NCBI GenBank assembly: GCA_937894495.1 | Contig: CALCRR010000052.1 | Span: 1 to 10,186 of the forward strand | DNA: 10,186 nt | Direction: 5' to 3' | From: an uncultured Ruminococcus sp. | GTDB lineage: Bacteria; Bacillota; Clostridia; Oscillospirales; Ruminococcaceae | Part shown: piece by piece, positions 1-6,541 of the stretch | Layout of the letters: every line of letters begins with the position of its first letter | How positions within the stretch are numbered: the stretch's first letter is position 1 | The notes under the pieces: generated by a model | Databases searched by the model: none | What the model saw: the letters and a program-made list of their open reading frames with translations, nothing else | Told to the model about the DNA's origin: nothing | Translations under genes and position numbers: made by a program

Positions 1-1
1 T

Positions 2-85
2 TGGCAACAACGAATGGAGAATTTTTTAAGAATATTTGTTCGTGCGTTTGGCGTGGTGGGGGAAATAAATATACTTGACAATTAG
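2..85 (+). CDS. Possible C-terminal end of an unidentified upstream gene (partial)
   Basis: The second forward frame is open from the window edge to a TAG at 83-85, giving about 27 codons with a hydrophobic, protein-like composition (MENFLRIFVRAFGVVGEIN). The first frame is also open for 25 codons to a TGA at 76-78, so openness alone proves little. I do not recognise the family. If real, its stop lies within the rnj promoter (-35 at 75-80), so transcription of rnj would start at the very end of this gene. It could equally be chance. Confidence 0.22.
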   Translation, partial: WQQRMENFLRIFVRAFGVVGEINILDN

Positions 86-103
86 GGCAAAATAAGGTAA
101 AAT
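75..103 (+). promoter_or_regulatory. Sigma-A-type promoter upstream of rnj
   Basis: A perfect -35 hexamer TTGACA (75-80) is followed by a 17-nt spacer and TAAAAT (98-103), one base from the -10 consensus. The surroundings are AT-rich. Transcription would begin near 110 and run rightwards, giving rnj a 5' untranslated leader of roughly 440 nt. No better-spaced promoter was seen closer to rnj; a TATTAT at 470-475 has only a poor -35 match. Confidence 0.65.
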
Positions 104-309
104 AGTATTAGATATTTTTTGTTCGGATATAGTCTGTCTTTATGGCAGATATTTACAAACAGCTTCGTCTCACCAATATGTCTTTCACGGGCAGCCCGGG
201 GAACCGATCTCAATAATTGATCTTTAAATGCAGGAATATAAAAGCAGTAAGCAGGATAAATTTTTTGCAAAGCGGACAAGGCTTTAAATTCGCCCTTGGC
301 GCAGCTTGG

Positions 310-337
310 TCTTGCCTCTTGCTTCTTGCCTCTTGCT
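310..337. repeat. 7-bp tandem repeat, four units of TCTTGCY
   Basis: Four consecutive heptamers read TCTTGCC, TCTTGCT, TCTTGCC, TCTTGCT, followed by a decaying fifth unit (TCTGAGA). The same heptamer recurs at 2463-2490 in the next intergenic space, so this is a dispersed family of small tandem arrays. On the opposite strand it reads as alternating GCAAGAG/GCAAGAA blocks. Function unknown. Confidence 0.8.
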
Positions 338-342
338 TCTGA

Positions 343-363
343 GAAGATCAAAAATTGATCTTC
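343..363. repeat. Perfect inverted repeat around GATC
   Basis: GAAGATCAA, a 3-nt AAA loop and TTGATCTTC make a 9-bp perfect hairpin. A weaker relative with a bulge (GATC-T-CAA / TTGATC) lies at 206-223, and both are followed by CTT. There is no adequate U-tract for an intrinsic terminator. It lies directly after the heptamer array, which suggests the two form one composite repeat unit. Confidence 0.6.
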
Positions 364-498
364 GTTCGGGCAGCCGCCCAGAGCTGTTTTTGTGTGTAAA
401 GGGCAACGTTTCGGCAGTGGGTCTGCATTATCCCCTTGCACAGCACTTCTATCTAACGGAAAAATCAAATATTATGGGCTGACTATGCCCTGAAACAG

Positions 499-544
499 AA
501 AGGAGCTTTTTTGCTGCGCATTTATAAAGTTCTGCGGCGCAGCA
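499..544 (+). promoter_or_regulatory. Remote Shine-Dalgarno and hairpin before rnj
   Basis: AAAGGAG (499-505) is the only good ribosome site before rnj, yet 48 nt separate it from the ATG at 554. Between them an 8-bp stem forms from TGCTGCGC (512-519) and GCGCAGCA (537-544). Two readings are possible: the site serves a short leader ORF starting at TTG 511 (5-nt spacing), or the folded hairpin shortens the effective distance to the rnj ATG to about 15 nt. The rnj reading frame has no start codon between an in-frame TGA at 491 and 554, so a longer RNase J is excluded. Confidence 0.55.
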
Positions 545-561
545 CACTGTTTTATGAATAA
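511..561 (+). CDS. Putative 16-residue leader peptide overlapping the rnj start
   Basis: A TTG at 511, five bases after AAAGGAG, opens a 16-codon frame (MLRIYKVLRRSTLFYE, basic and hydrophobic) ending in TAA at 559-561. Its end overlaps the rnj ATG (554-556), so a ribosome finishing the peptide would be positioned to restart on rnj, which has no ribosome site of its own. This is classic geometry for translational coupling. The coding potential is judged from signal placement alone; the peptide belongs to no family I know, and the TTG start lowers certainty. Confidence 0.35.
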   Translation: MLRIYKVLRRSTLFYE

Positions 562-2398
562 TAATCAGAGTAACAGATCTTCAAACAACACATCAAAACG
601 CTATTCCACCAGATCGGGACAGTACAGAGCTGTTCCCATAATGCATTCAAAAAAGGAGCTTGAAAGAGCTAAGGAGCGCAAGCTGAGCAAAGCCCCTGCC
701 ATGAGAAGCTCAGGCAAAAAGAGCAGCGAGCCACAGAGAAAAACCCCCGTGAAGATAATCCCCCTTGGCGGTCTTAACGAGATAGGCAAGAACTTTACCG
801 TTATCGAGTGCGCAAACGATATGTTCATCATCGACTGCGGACTTGCCTTCCCCGACAGCGAAATGCTGGGCGTTGATATAGTTATCCCCGATTTTACCTA
901 TATCGAGCGCAATATCGAAAAGCTAAGGGGCGTGGTGATAACCCACGGGCATGAGGACCACATCGGCGGTCTGCCCTATTTTCTCAAAAAATTCAACGTA
1001 CCCGTCTACGCCACAAGGCTCACGGTGGGTCTTATCGAGGGCAAGCTGAGAGAGCATGACCTGCTGGGCAGCGCAAAGCTCAACGTGGTCACTCCCAGAC
1101 AGACCATAAGAATGGGCTGCATGGCGGTGGAGTTTATAAGAGTCAACCACTCTATCCCCGACTCGGTAGGCATGGCGGTGCATACCCCTGCAGGCGTTAT
1201 TATCCACACGGGGGATTTCAAGGTGGATTATACCCCTATCGAGGGGGGCATTATCGACCTGCCCAGATTTGCGGAGCTGGGCAACAAGGGCGTGCTGGCG
1301 CTGCTTTCCGACTCCACCAACTCGGAAAGACCCGGCTATACCGTCAGTGAGCGCAAGGTGGGGGACAGCTTAGAAATGCTTTTTAGCAAGGCTGAGGGCA
1401 AAAGGATCATAATCGCTACCTTTGCCTCAAATATCCACAGGGTGCAGCAGATAATCAACAACGCCGTTAATACGGGCAGAAAGGTGGCAGTCTCGGGCAG
1501 GAGCATGGTGAATGTCATAAGCGTCGGTATCGAGCTTGGCTACCTTAAAGTGCCCGACGGCGTGCTTATAGATATCGACATGATAGGCAGATATCTGCCC
1601 GAGCAGATAGTGCTGGTGACCACAGGCAGCCAGGGCGAGCCTATGTCGGCACTCTCAAGAATGTCAATGAACGAGCATAAAAAGGTGACCATCACACCGC
1701 AGGATTTCATAATAATCTCGGCTAACCCCATACCGGGCAATGAGAAGCTGGTGACAAGGGTGGTCAACGACCTTATGAAGCTGGGGGCTGAGGTGGTGTA
1801 TGAGAAGATGTACGAGGTACACGTATCCGGTCACGCCTGTCAGGAGGAGCAGAAGCTCATGCTGTCTATCACCAAGCCTAAGTTCTTCATACCCGTTCAC
1901 GGCGAGTTCAAGCACCTTATGAAGCATAAGCAGACCGCCATGTCAGTGGGCATACCCGAGGAGAATATCATAATCGGCGGTATCGGCGATGTTATTGAGT
2001 CTGACGGCGTGGATATGAGGATAACAGGTCAGGTGCCCGCAGGCAAGGTGCTGGTGGACGGTCTGGGCGTGGGCGACGTGGGCGCTATCGTGCTCAGAGA
2101 CAGAAAGCATCTGGCAGAGGACGGACTTATCATAGCCGTGGCTACTATCGACCGTTCTATCGGCGAGATACTGGCAGGACCCGATGTGGTATCCCGAGGC
2201 TTTGTGTATGTGCGTGAGAGTGAGGAGCTTATGAGCGAAGCCAAGGCTCTGCTGACAGAGACGCTGCAAGGCTGCCTTGACAGCAATATGCATGAGTGGA
2301 ACGCTATCAAGGGCAGAATGAAGGATAAGCTCTCGGAATTTATCTTCACAAAGACCAAGAGAAGCCCCATGATACTGCCGATAATAATGGAAATATAA
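554..2398 (+). CDS. rnj: Ribonuclease J (metallo-beta-lactamase/beta-CASP RNase)
   Basis: RNase J is a cytoplasmic 5'-to-3' exonuclease and endonuclease that matures and degrades mRNA and rRNA in Firmicutes. At 614 aa it is longer than the usual ~555 because of a basic, low-complexity N-terminal extension of about 64 residues; the conserved fold begins at PVKIIPLGGLNEIGKN. Zinc-site residues are all present: HGHEDH (131-136), H199 and D221 in HTGDF. The beta-CASP region shows SDSTNSERPG, H427 in SGHA, and H449 in PVHGEFKHL. The C-terminal domain follows (about 500-614). The ATG at 554 is the only start available after an in-frame TGA at 491, but it lacks its own Shine-Dalgarno; coupling to a leader ORF is suspected. 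An ATG at codon 30 is a less likely alternative. Only one RNase J gene is in view, so the A/B paralogue cannot be assigned. Confidence 0.96.
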   Translation: MNNNQSNRSSNNTSKRYSTRSGQYRAVPIMHSKKELERAKERKLSKAPAMRSSGKKSSEPQRKTPVKIIPLGGLNEIGKNFTVIECANDMFIIDCGLAFPDSEMLGVDIVIPDFTYIERNIEKLRGVVITHGHEDHIGGLPYFLKKFNVPVYATRLTVGLIEGKLREHDLLGSAKLNVVTPRQTIRMGCMAVEFIRVNHSIPDSVGMAVHTPAGVIIHTGDFKVDYTPIEGGIIDLPRFAELGNKGVLALLSDSTNSERPGYTVSERKVGDSLEMLFSKAEGKRIIIATFASNIHRVQQIINNAVNTGRKVAVSGRSMVNVISVGIELGYLKVPDGVLIDIDMIGRYLPEQIVLVTTGSQGEPMSALSRMSMNEHKKVTITPQDFIIISANPIPGNEKLVTRVVNDLMKLGAEVVYEKMYEVHVSGHACQEEQKLMLSITKPKFFIPVHGEFKHLMKHKQTAMSVGIPEENIIIGGIGDVIESDGVDMRITGQVPAGKVLVDGLGVGDVGAIVLRDRKHLAEDGLIIAVATIDRSIGEILAGPDVVSRGFVYVRESEELMSEAKALLTETLQGCLDSNMHEWNAIKGRMKDKLSEFIFTKTKRSPMILPIIMEI

Positions 2399-2400
2399 TA

Positions 2401-2436
2401 GTGTAAAACAAAATAAAAGTGTAAAACAAAATAAAA
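2401..2436. repeat. 18-bp perfect tandem duplication after rnj
   Basis: GTGTAAAACAAAATAAAA occurs twice back to back (2401-2418 and 2419-2436), starting two bases after the rnj stop. The unit is very A-rich with no C or G pairs able to form a stem, so it is not a terminator. It probably arose by replication slippage or is part of the same intergenic repeat block as the heptamer array that follows. Confidence 0.85.
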
Positions 2437-2462
2437 CAGGTCAGAAAGTCAGGTAAGCAAGG

Positions 2463-2490
2463 TCTTACTTCTTGCCTCTTGCCTCTGACC
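2463..2490. repeat. Second 7-bp tandem repeat array (TCTTGCC-like)
   Basis: Heptamers TCTTACT, TCTTGCC, TCTTGCC and TCTGACC follow each other, with a further decayed unit (TCTAGTA). This is the same repeat as at 310-337, now in the rnj-gdpP gap and in the same orientation relative to the genes. It sits just before the gdpP ribosome site. Confidence 0.75.
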
Positions 2491-2498
2491 TCTAGTAG

Positions 2499-2515
2499 AA
2501 GGAGTCTGATAGGAG
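2499..2515 (+). promoter_or_regulatory. Double ribosome-binding site of gdpP
   Basis: AAGGAG (2499-2504) lies 11 nt from the ATG at 2516, and a second AGGAG (2511-2515) abuts the ATG directly and is too close to work alone. The distal copy is at the long end of normal spacing. It supports the ATG at 2516 as the start. Confidence 0.6.
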
Positions 2516-4540
2516 ATGAAGGGTAACAACGGATATATAATGCTTTTGTCAATGACGATAGCCGTTGTTGCGCTTTCGGCAGTGATAGGCGGCTTTGTGC
2601 TGCACTCCACCCCCGAAAGAAAGGATACGGGCAGCGTGCTGATACTCATATCCTGCACGGCTACCATGCTTTTGCTGCTGGAAGCATTTATATTCAGGAA
2701 CCAGACCAAAAAGCAGATAGCAAGGCTGTCCACCCAGATATCAAGGACCGAGCGTGACTCTATGCTGTATTTTCCTGCGCCCTGCGTGGTCATAGACGGG
2801 GAGGATAATATAGTATGGTTCAACAAGCTTTTTGAGAGAAAAATGTATGCGGGCGACCCCTACGGTGTGTGCCTGCACGATATAATGAAGGTGGATATGA
2901 CCGAAGCCTTTTCCCCCGAGGGCTGCCAGATATGCCTTAATAAAAGGTATTATGTGGCAAAGGCTGTGCATACCGATGTCAATAACGAGCTTTCAATGGT
3001 CTATTTCAACGACGTCACCGATTATACCGAGCTGAGATATGATGCTTACCAGTCCCATAACTCGGTGATAATCATAGTTATCGACAGCTTTGACGATCTT
3101 ATGAGGAATATAAGAGAGAGCGAAAAGGCTCACGTGGTGGTTGAGATAGAAAAGCTTATGGAGCGCTTTCTGGACGGCACTACAGCCATCGCCAAAAAGG
3201 TATCAAACGATAAGTTCTATGTTTTTATGGAGGAGAGATATCTTTCAAGAAAGATCGAGAACAGGTTCAGGATACTTGAAGAAGCAAGAATGATAAAGGT
3301 CAGCGGCAGGTCAACCATCACCCTGTCTATCGGCATCGGCAGAGACGGCAAGGGGCTGGAGGAATGCGAAAAGCTGGCAAAGCAGGCGCTGGAGCTCTGC
3401 CAGGGCAGGGGCGGCGACCAGGCTGCCTACCGTGAAAACGGCGAGTTCAAGTTCTTCGGCGGAGTTTCAAGCGGTGCTGATAACAATAACAGGGTCAAGA
3501 TAAGGATATTCGCCGAGGCGCTGCTGGAGATAATAAAGCCCGGCAGTATCGAGAGCCTGGGCAACTTCAGGCGTGAGAGCAGCGATAACGACCAGGGCTT
3601 CAGACGGGTGCTGATAATGGGTCACCGCTTCGGCGACCTGGACAGCATAGGCTCGGCAACAGGTCTCTGCTGCGCTCTGAGAAAGATAGTGCCCGACTGC
3701 TTCGTGGTGGTGGATAAGGAGAAAAATCTGGCGCAGACGCTTATAAAATATATCGAGGAAAACGAGATAGCAACCTACTATATCTCCCCCGAGGAGGGAC
3801 TGAACAGGCTGGACAGCGACACGTTGGTGATAGTTGTTGATACCCATAACCCCCAGCTGGTGGAGTCTAAGGAAATGATAGAAAGAGCCAAAAATATGGT
3901 GGTTATAGACCACCACAGAAGAATGGTCAACGGTATCGAGCCCCTTATCGCCAGCTGTCTGGAGCCGGGCGCTTCATCGGCGGCGGAGCTTGTTACCGAG
4001 ATCATCGAGCTTTGGGGTGACAGGACCAGCATAAACGTCCATGCGGCTGAGGCTCTGCTTTCGGGCATAATGCTTGATACCAAAAATTTTGTTATGCGCA
4101 CAGGCGTGACCACCTTTGAAACTGCGGCTTATCTTAAAAAAATGGGCGCAGATACGGTGGCAGTCAAGCAGATGTTCGCAAACTCTATAGAGACCTATCA
4201 CCAGAAATCGGCTATCATCAACTCGGCTCATATCTACAGAAAATGCGCTATAGCTTCGGCTGACGGCAATTTCTCAAACATAAGGATAGCAGCCTCACAG
4301 GCAGCCGATGAAATGCTGGGCATAACGGGAGTAAACGCCTCCTTCGTGCTCTACCAGCAGGGCGATACGGTGAATATCTCGGCAAGGAGCATGGGCTTGT
4401 TCAACGTGCAGCTTATTATGGAGAGCTTAGGCGGCGGCGGTCACCTGACCATGGCGGCAGCCCAGCTGAAGGGCTATGTACTGGCTGACGCCCAGGCAAA
4501 GCTCAACGAAGCGATAGATGAATTTATAAGAAATAACTAG
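2516..4540 (+). CDS. gdpP: GdpP-type cyclic-di-AMP phosphodiesterase (membrane DHH/DHHA1)
   Basis: Predicted to hydrolyse c-di-AMP to pApA at the inner membrane face, controlling osmotic and cell-wall homeostasis. The 674 aa match the family (~660). Order: two membrane segments (about 6-29 and 40-62), a PAS-like sensor region (about 75-175), a degenerate GGDEF domain (about 180-310, with GRSTITLSIGIG but no intact GGDEF signature), then the catalytic DHH domain. Metal ligands are all visible: H370, D374 and D376 in GHRFGDLDS, D442 in DTHNP, D465-H466-H467, and D521. The DHHA1 motif GGGGH is at 639-643. It follows rnj by 117 nt and precedes rplI, as gdpP often does. The stop TAG straddles the edge of a MITE-like element: its last G is the element's first base. 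The PAS role as haem or ligand sensor is family knowledge, not seen here. Confidence 0.94.
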   Translation: MKGNNGYIMLLSMTIAVVALSAVIGGFVLHSTPERKDTGSVLILISCTATMLLLLEAFIFRNQTKKQIARLSTQISRTERDSMLYFPAPCVVIDGEDNIVWFNKLFERKMYAGDPYGVCLHDIMKVDMTEAFSPEGCQICLNKRYYVAKAVHTDVNNELSMVYFNDVTDYTELRYDAYQSHNSVIIIVIDSFDDLMRNIRESEKAHVVVEIEKLMERFLDGTTAIAKKVSNDKFYVFMEERYLSRKIENRFRILEEARMIKVSGRSTITLSIGIGRDGKGLEECEKLAKQALELCQGRGGDQAAYRENGEFKFFGGVSSGADNNNRVKIRIFAEALLEIIKPGSIESLGNFRRESSDNDQGFRRVLIMGHRFGDLDSIGSATGLCCALRKIVPDCFVVVDKEKNLAQTLIKYIEENEIATYYISPEEGLNRLDSDTLVIVVDTHNPQLVESKEMIERAKNMVVIDHHRRMVNGIEPLIASCLEPGASSAAELVTEIIELWGDRTSINVHAAEALLSGIMLDTKNFVMRTGVTTFETAAYLKKMGADTVAVKQMFANSIETYHQKSAIINSAHIYRKCAIASADGNFSNIRIAASQAADEMLGITGVNASFVLYQQGDTVNISARSMGLFNVQLIMESLGGGGHLTMAAAQLKGYVLADAQAKLNEAIDEFIRNN

Positions 4541-4699
4541 GGTGTGTTGACACTAAACTGATACGCGGATTTTTGAGATATTTTTGTTCCGTTCTAGGCA
4601 AAAATCCGCAGTTGGGCTGTCGCCCTGCAAGGATTTTTAACGACGAACGGGACAAAAATATCCAAAAAGACGTGTGTTAGGCTTAGTGTCAACACACCC
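4540..4699. mobile_element. 160-bp MITE-like inverted-repeat element between gdpP and rplI
   Basis: The ends are perfect 17-bp inverted repeats, GGGTGTGTTGACACTAA (4540-4556) and its complement (4683-4699). Further in, 4578-4594 pairs with 4645-4661 (17 bp, one G-T pair), and a small GGGC/GCCC hairpin (4614-4625) marks the centre, so nearly the whole element folds on itself. A nested 11-bp stem (4565-4575 with 4599-4609) offers an alternative fold. No ORF is present, so it would need a transposase in trans. Flanks are TA on the left (4538-4539) and CA on the right (4700-4701), compatible with a TA target duplication whose right copy has mutated. The same end sequence reappears after ftsH. As RNA it would form a long hairpin between gdpP and rplI, which could affect processing or readthrough. 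Confidence 0.75.
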
Positions 4700-4718
4700 C
4701 AGAAAGGCAGTGTTTTAA

Positions 4719-5165
4719 ATGAAGGTAATTTTACTTAAAGACGTTAAAGGCTCAGGCAAGGCAGGGGACACCCTGAACGTTGCCGACGGCTATGCAAGAA
4801 ACTATCTTATTGCAAGGGGGCTGGCGGTTGAAGCCAATGCCAAGAACCTAAACGACCTGGCAGGCAAAAAGGCGTCCGAGCAGCATAAGATAGATGTGGA
4901 GATAGCAAACAACAAGGCTGTTGTTGCAAAGATCGCCGATAAAGAGGTGGTCATAAAGGCTAAGGCTGGTCAGGGCGGCAAGCTCTTCGGCGCAGTTACC
5001 TCGGGTGCGGTGGCTGAGGCTCTGAAAGCCCAGTTCGGTGTTGATGTGGACAAGAAGAAGATAAGCCTGAGCAGCGAGATAAAGGCTTACGGCGACTTTA
5101 CAGGCGCTGTAAAGCTCAGCCACGGTGTGGGCTGCTCTGTTAAGATCAAGGTGGTCGAGGAATAG
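4719..5165 (+). CDS. rplI: 50S ribosomal protein bL9
   Basis: Structural protein of the large subunit that binds 23S rRNA near the L1 stalk and helps maintain reading frame. The 148 aa are full length. The N-terminal domain has the family opening MKVILLKDVKGSGKAGD and DGYARNYLIARGLAVEA (about 1-40), followed by the charged connecting helix and the C-terminal domain from about residue 75 (GKLFGAVTSGAVAEALKAQFGVDVDKKKI). The ribosome site AAAGG (4703-4707) lies 11 nt before the ATG and only three bases beyond the MITE-like element, so that element sits directly against the translation signal. dnaB follows after two bases. No new promoter was found between the element and rplI; transcription probably comes from upstream through the hairpin. 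Confidence 0.97.
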   Translation: MKVILLKDVKGSGKAGDTLNVADGYARNYLIARGLAVEANAKNLNDLAGKKASEQHKIDVEIANNKAVVAKIADKEVVIKAKAGQGGKLFGAVTSGAVAEALKAQFGVDVDKKKISLSSEIKAYGDFTGAVKLSHGVGCSVKIKVVEE

Positions 5166-5167
5166 TC

Positions 5168-6541
5168 ATGCCCGGCATAGAGGATTTTTCAAACGTCAGC
5201 GGCTCTTCCGTTTTCGGCAGGGAGCTGCCATATTCACAGGAGGCTGAGGAGGCTGTTATAGGCGGCATACTCCTCGACCCTGTAAAGTGTATGAGCACGG
5301 CGGCAGAGCTTTTAAAGCCCGAGAGCTTCTACAGACCCCAGCACCAGCAGCTCTTCTCCATAATAATGAGAATGTTCAGCACCGGCAAAAGCGGCGATGT
5401 GATAATGGTCATAAACGAAGCCGTATCAATGGGCATTTTTGAGAGCTCGGCAATGGCTAAGACCTACCTGACAGGGCTTATGGAGAATGTGCCCTCGACG
5501 GCAAATATCGCCAGCTACTGCAAGATAATCGCCGATAAGGCACAGGTGAGGGCGCTGATAAATGCGGCTAACGAGATAATCGAGACCGCCAATGAGGGAA
5601 CGACCGACCCCTCCACCATGCTTGACAGTGCCGAGCAGAAGATATTTGACATAAGGCAGGGCAAGGAGGTCAGCGGACTTTCAAGGATAAGCGACGTTAT
5701 CGTGGAGACCTTTGAGCACCTGTCGGAGATATCTGGTCCCGACGCTGCGGAGCATCTGGGCTCCACCACGGGCTTTTCACAGCTTGACCATGTTATCGGC
5801 GGACTCAACAAGACCGACCTGCTCGTTCTGGCGGCTCGACCTGCAATGGGTAAATCTGCGCTGGCGCTGAATATGGCGGTAAACTGCTGCAAGGCGACCA
5901 AGCGTGATGTGGTGATTTTCAACCTTGAGATGGGCAGAGAGCAGCTGGTAACACGTATGCTGGCGTCTGAGGGCAAGGTGAACAACACTGTGCTGAGAAC
6001 GGGGGAGCTCAAGCCCGAGGACTGGGTAAAGGTAGCCGAGGCTGCCGATGTGCTGGCGCAGCTGCCCATATATATCGGCGACAGCGGAGACCTGACTGTG
6101 CCCCAGATGAAGGCACAGCTGAGAAGAATGAAAAACCTGGGCTTTGTGGTCATCGACTACATACAGCTCATGCAGTCGCCCAACAAGCATTCAAGCCGTG
6201 TGTCTGAGATAAGTGAGATCACAAGACAGCTAAAGCTCATGGCTAAAGAGCTGAATGTGCCTGTTCTGGCGCTCTCGCAGCTGTCACGTAATGCCGAGAA
6301 GCACGAGGACAAGCGCCCTCTGATGTCAGACCTGAGAGAGTCGGGCTCTATCGAGCAGGACGCTGATATAATCATGTTTATCCACCGTCAGGCGTATTAT
6401 AACGACTCTGAGGAGGACAGGTCGCTGGCAGAGTGCATAGTTGCCAAAAACCGCCACGGCGAAACAGGCACTATCAGGCTCAGCTGGATAGGAGAGTACA
6501 CTTTGTTCAGAGGAGTGGATTTCAGAAAAGATGAAGGTTGA
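5168..6541 (+). CDS. dnaB: Replicative DNA helicase DnaB (DnaC in B. subtilis naming)
   Basis: Hexameric 5'-to-3' helicase that unwinds DNA at the replication fork and recruits primase. The 457 aa match the family. The N-terminal primase-binding domain starts at about residue 18 (LPYSQEAEEAVIGGILLDP), and the RecA-like motor follows from about 195 (TGFSQLDHVIGGL). Visible sites are Walker A ARPAMGKSALAL with K229, the catalytic E254 in NLEMG, Walker B with D330 in VVIDYIQLM, SQLSRNAEKHEDKRPLMSDLRESGSIEQDAD (about 370-400) and a C-terminal VAKNRHGETGTI motif. No intein interrupts it. The start ATG has GAGGAA (5157-5162) five bases upstream, overlapping the rplI end. The last 11 bases overlap tilS, implying translational coupling. 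Confidence 0.97.
   Translation: MPGIEDFSNVSGSSVFGRELPYSQEAEEAVIGGILLDPVKCMSTAAELLKPESFYRPQHQQLFSIIMRMFSTGKSGDVIMVINEAVSMGIFESSAMAKTYLTGLMENVPSTANIASYCKIIADKAQVRALINAANEIIETANEGTTDPSTMLDSAEQKIFDIRQGKEVSGLSRISDVIVETFEHLSEISGPDAAEHLGSTTGFSQLDHVIGGLNKTDLLVLAARPAMGKSALALNMAVNCCKATKRDVVIFNLEMGREQLVTRMLASEGKVNNTVLRTGELKPEDWVKVAEAADVLAQLPIYIGDSGDLTVPQMKAQLRRMKNLGFVVIDYIQLMQSPNKHSSRVSEISEITRQLKLMAKELNVPVLALSQLSRNAEKHEDKRPLMSDLRESGSIEQDADIIMFIHRQAYYNDSEEDRSLAECIVAKNRHGETGTIRLSWIGEYTLFRGVDFRKDEG

Larger units (their letters stand above)
104..498 (+). other. Long gene-poor leader upstream of rnj
   Basis: About 400 nt without a convincing gene. It contains two related GATC inverted repeats (206-223 and 343-363), a 7-bp tandem array (310-337), several GGGC/GCCC short pairs (around 188-198, 379-390 and 476-490) and a 24-codon ATG ORF (142-216) with no Shine-Dalgarno. 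A 128-codon TTG-initiated ORF on the other strand (82-468) is discounted because it has no ribosome site and its reading runs through the tandem repeats. The region is best read as mRNA leader plus dispersed intergenic repeats. No T-box or riboswitch that I know is recognisable. Confidence 0.5.

Noticed and set aside
142..216. 24-codon ATG ORF in the rnj leader
   Set aside because: No ribosome site in front of it and ends far from rnj; probably chance.
82..468. 128-codon reverse-strand ORF in the rnj leader
   Set aside because: TTG start, no Shine-Dalgarno, no recognisable domain; its middle is the translation of the heptamer repeats. Likely a by-product of repetitive leader DNA.
4540..4699. 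Reading the long inverted repeat as the gdpP terminator
   Set aside because: The stem is far longer than an intrinsic terminator, no U-tract follows the right end (CACCCCAGAAAGG), and the same end recurs elsewhere, which favours a mobile repeat.
5515..6153. 212-codon reverse-strand ORF inside dnaB
   Set aside because: Shadow of the strongly conserved helicase domain, no ribosome site, no known motif.
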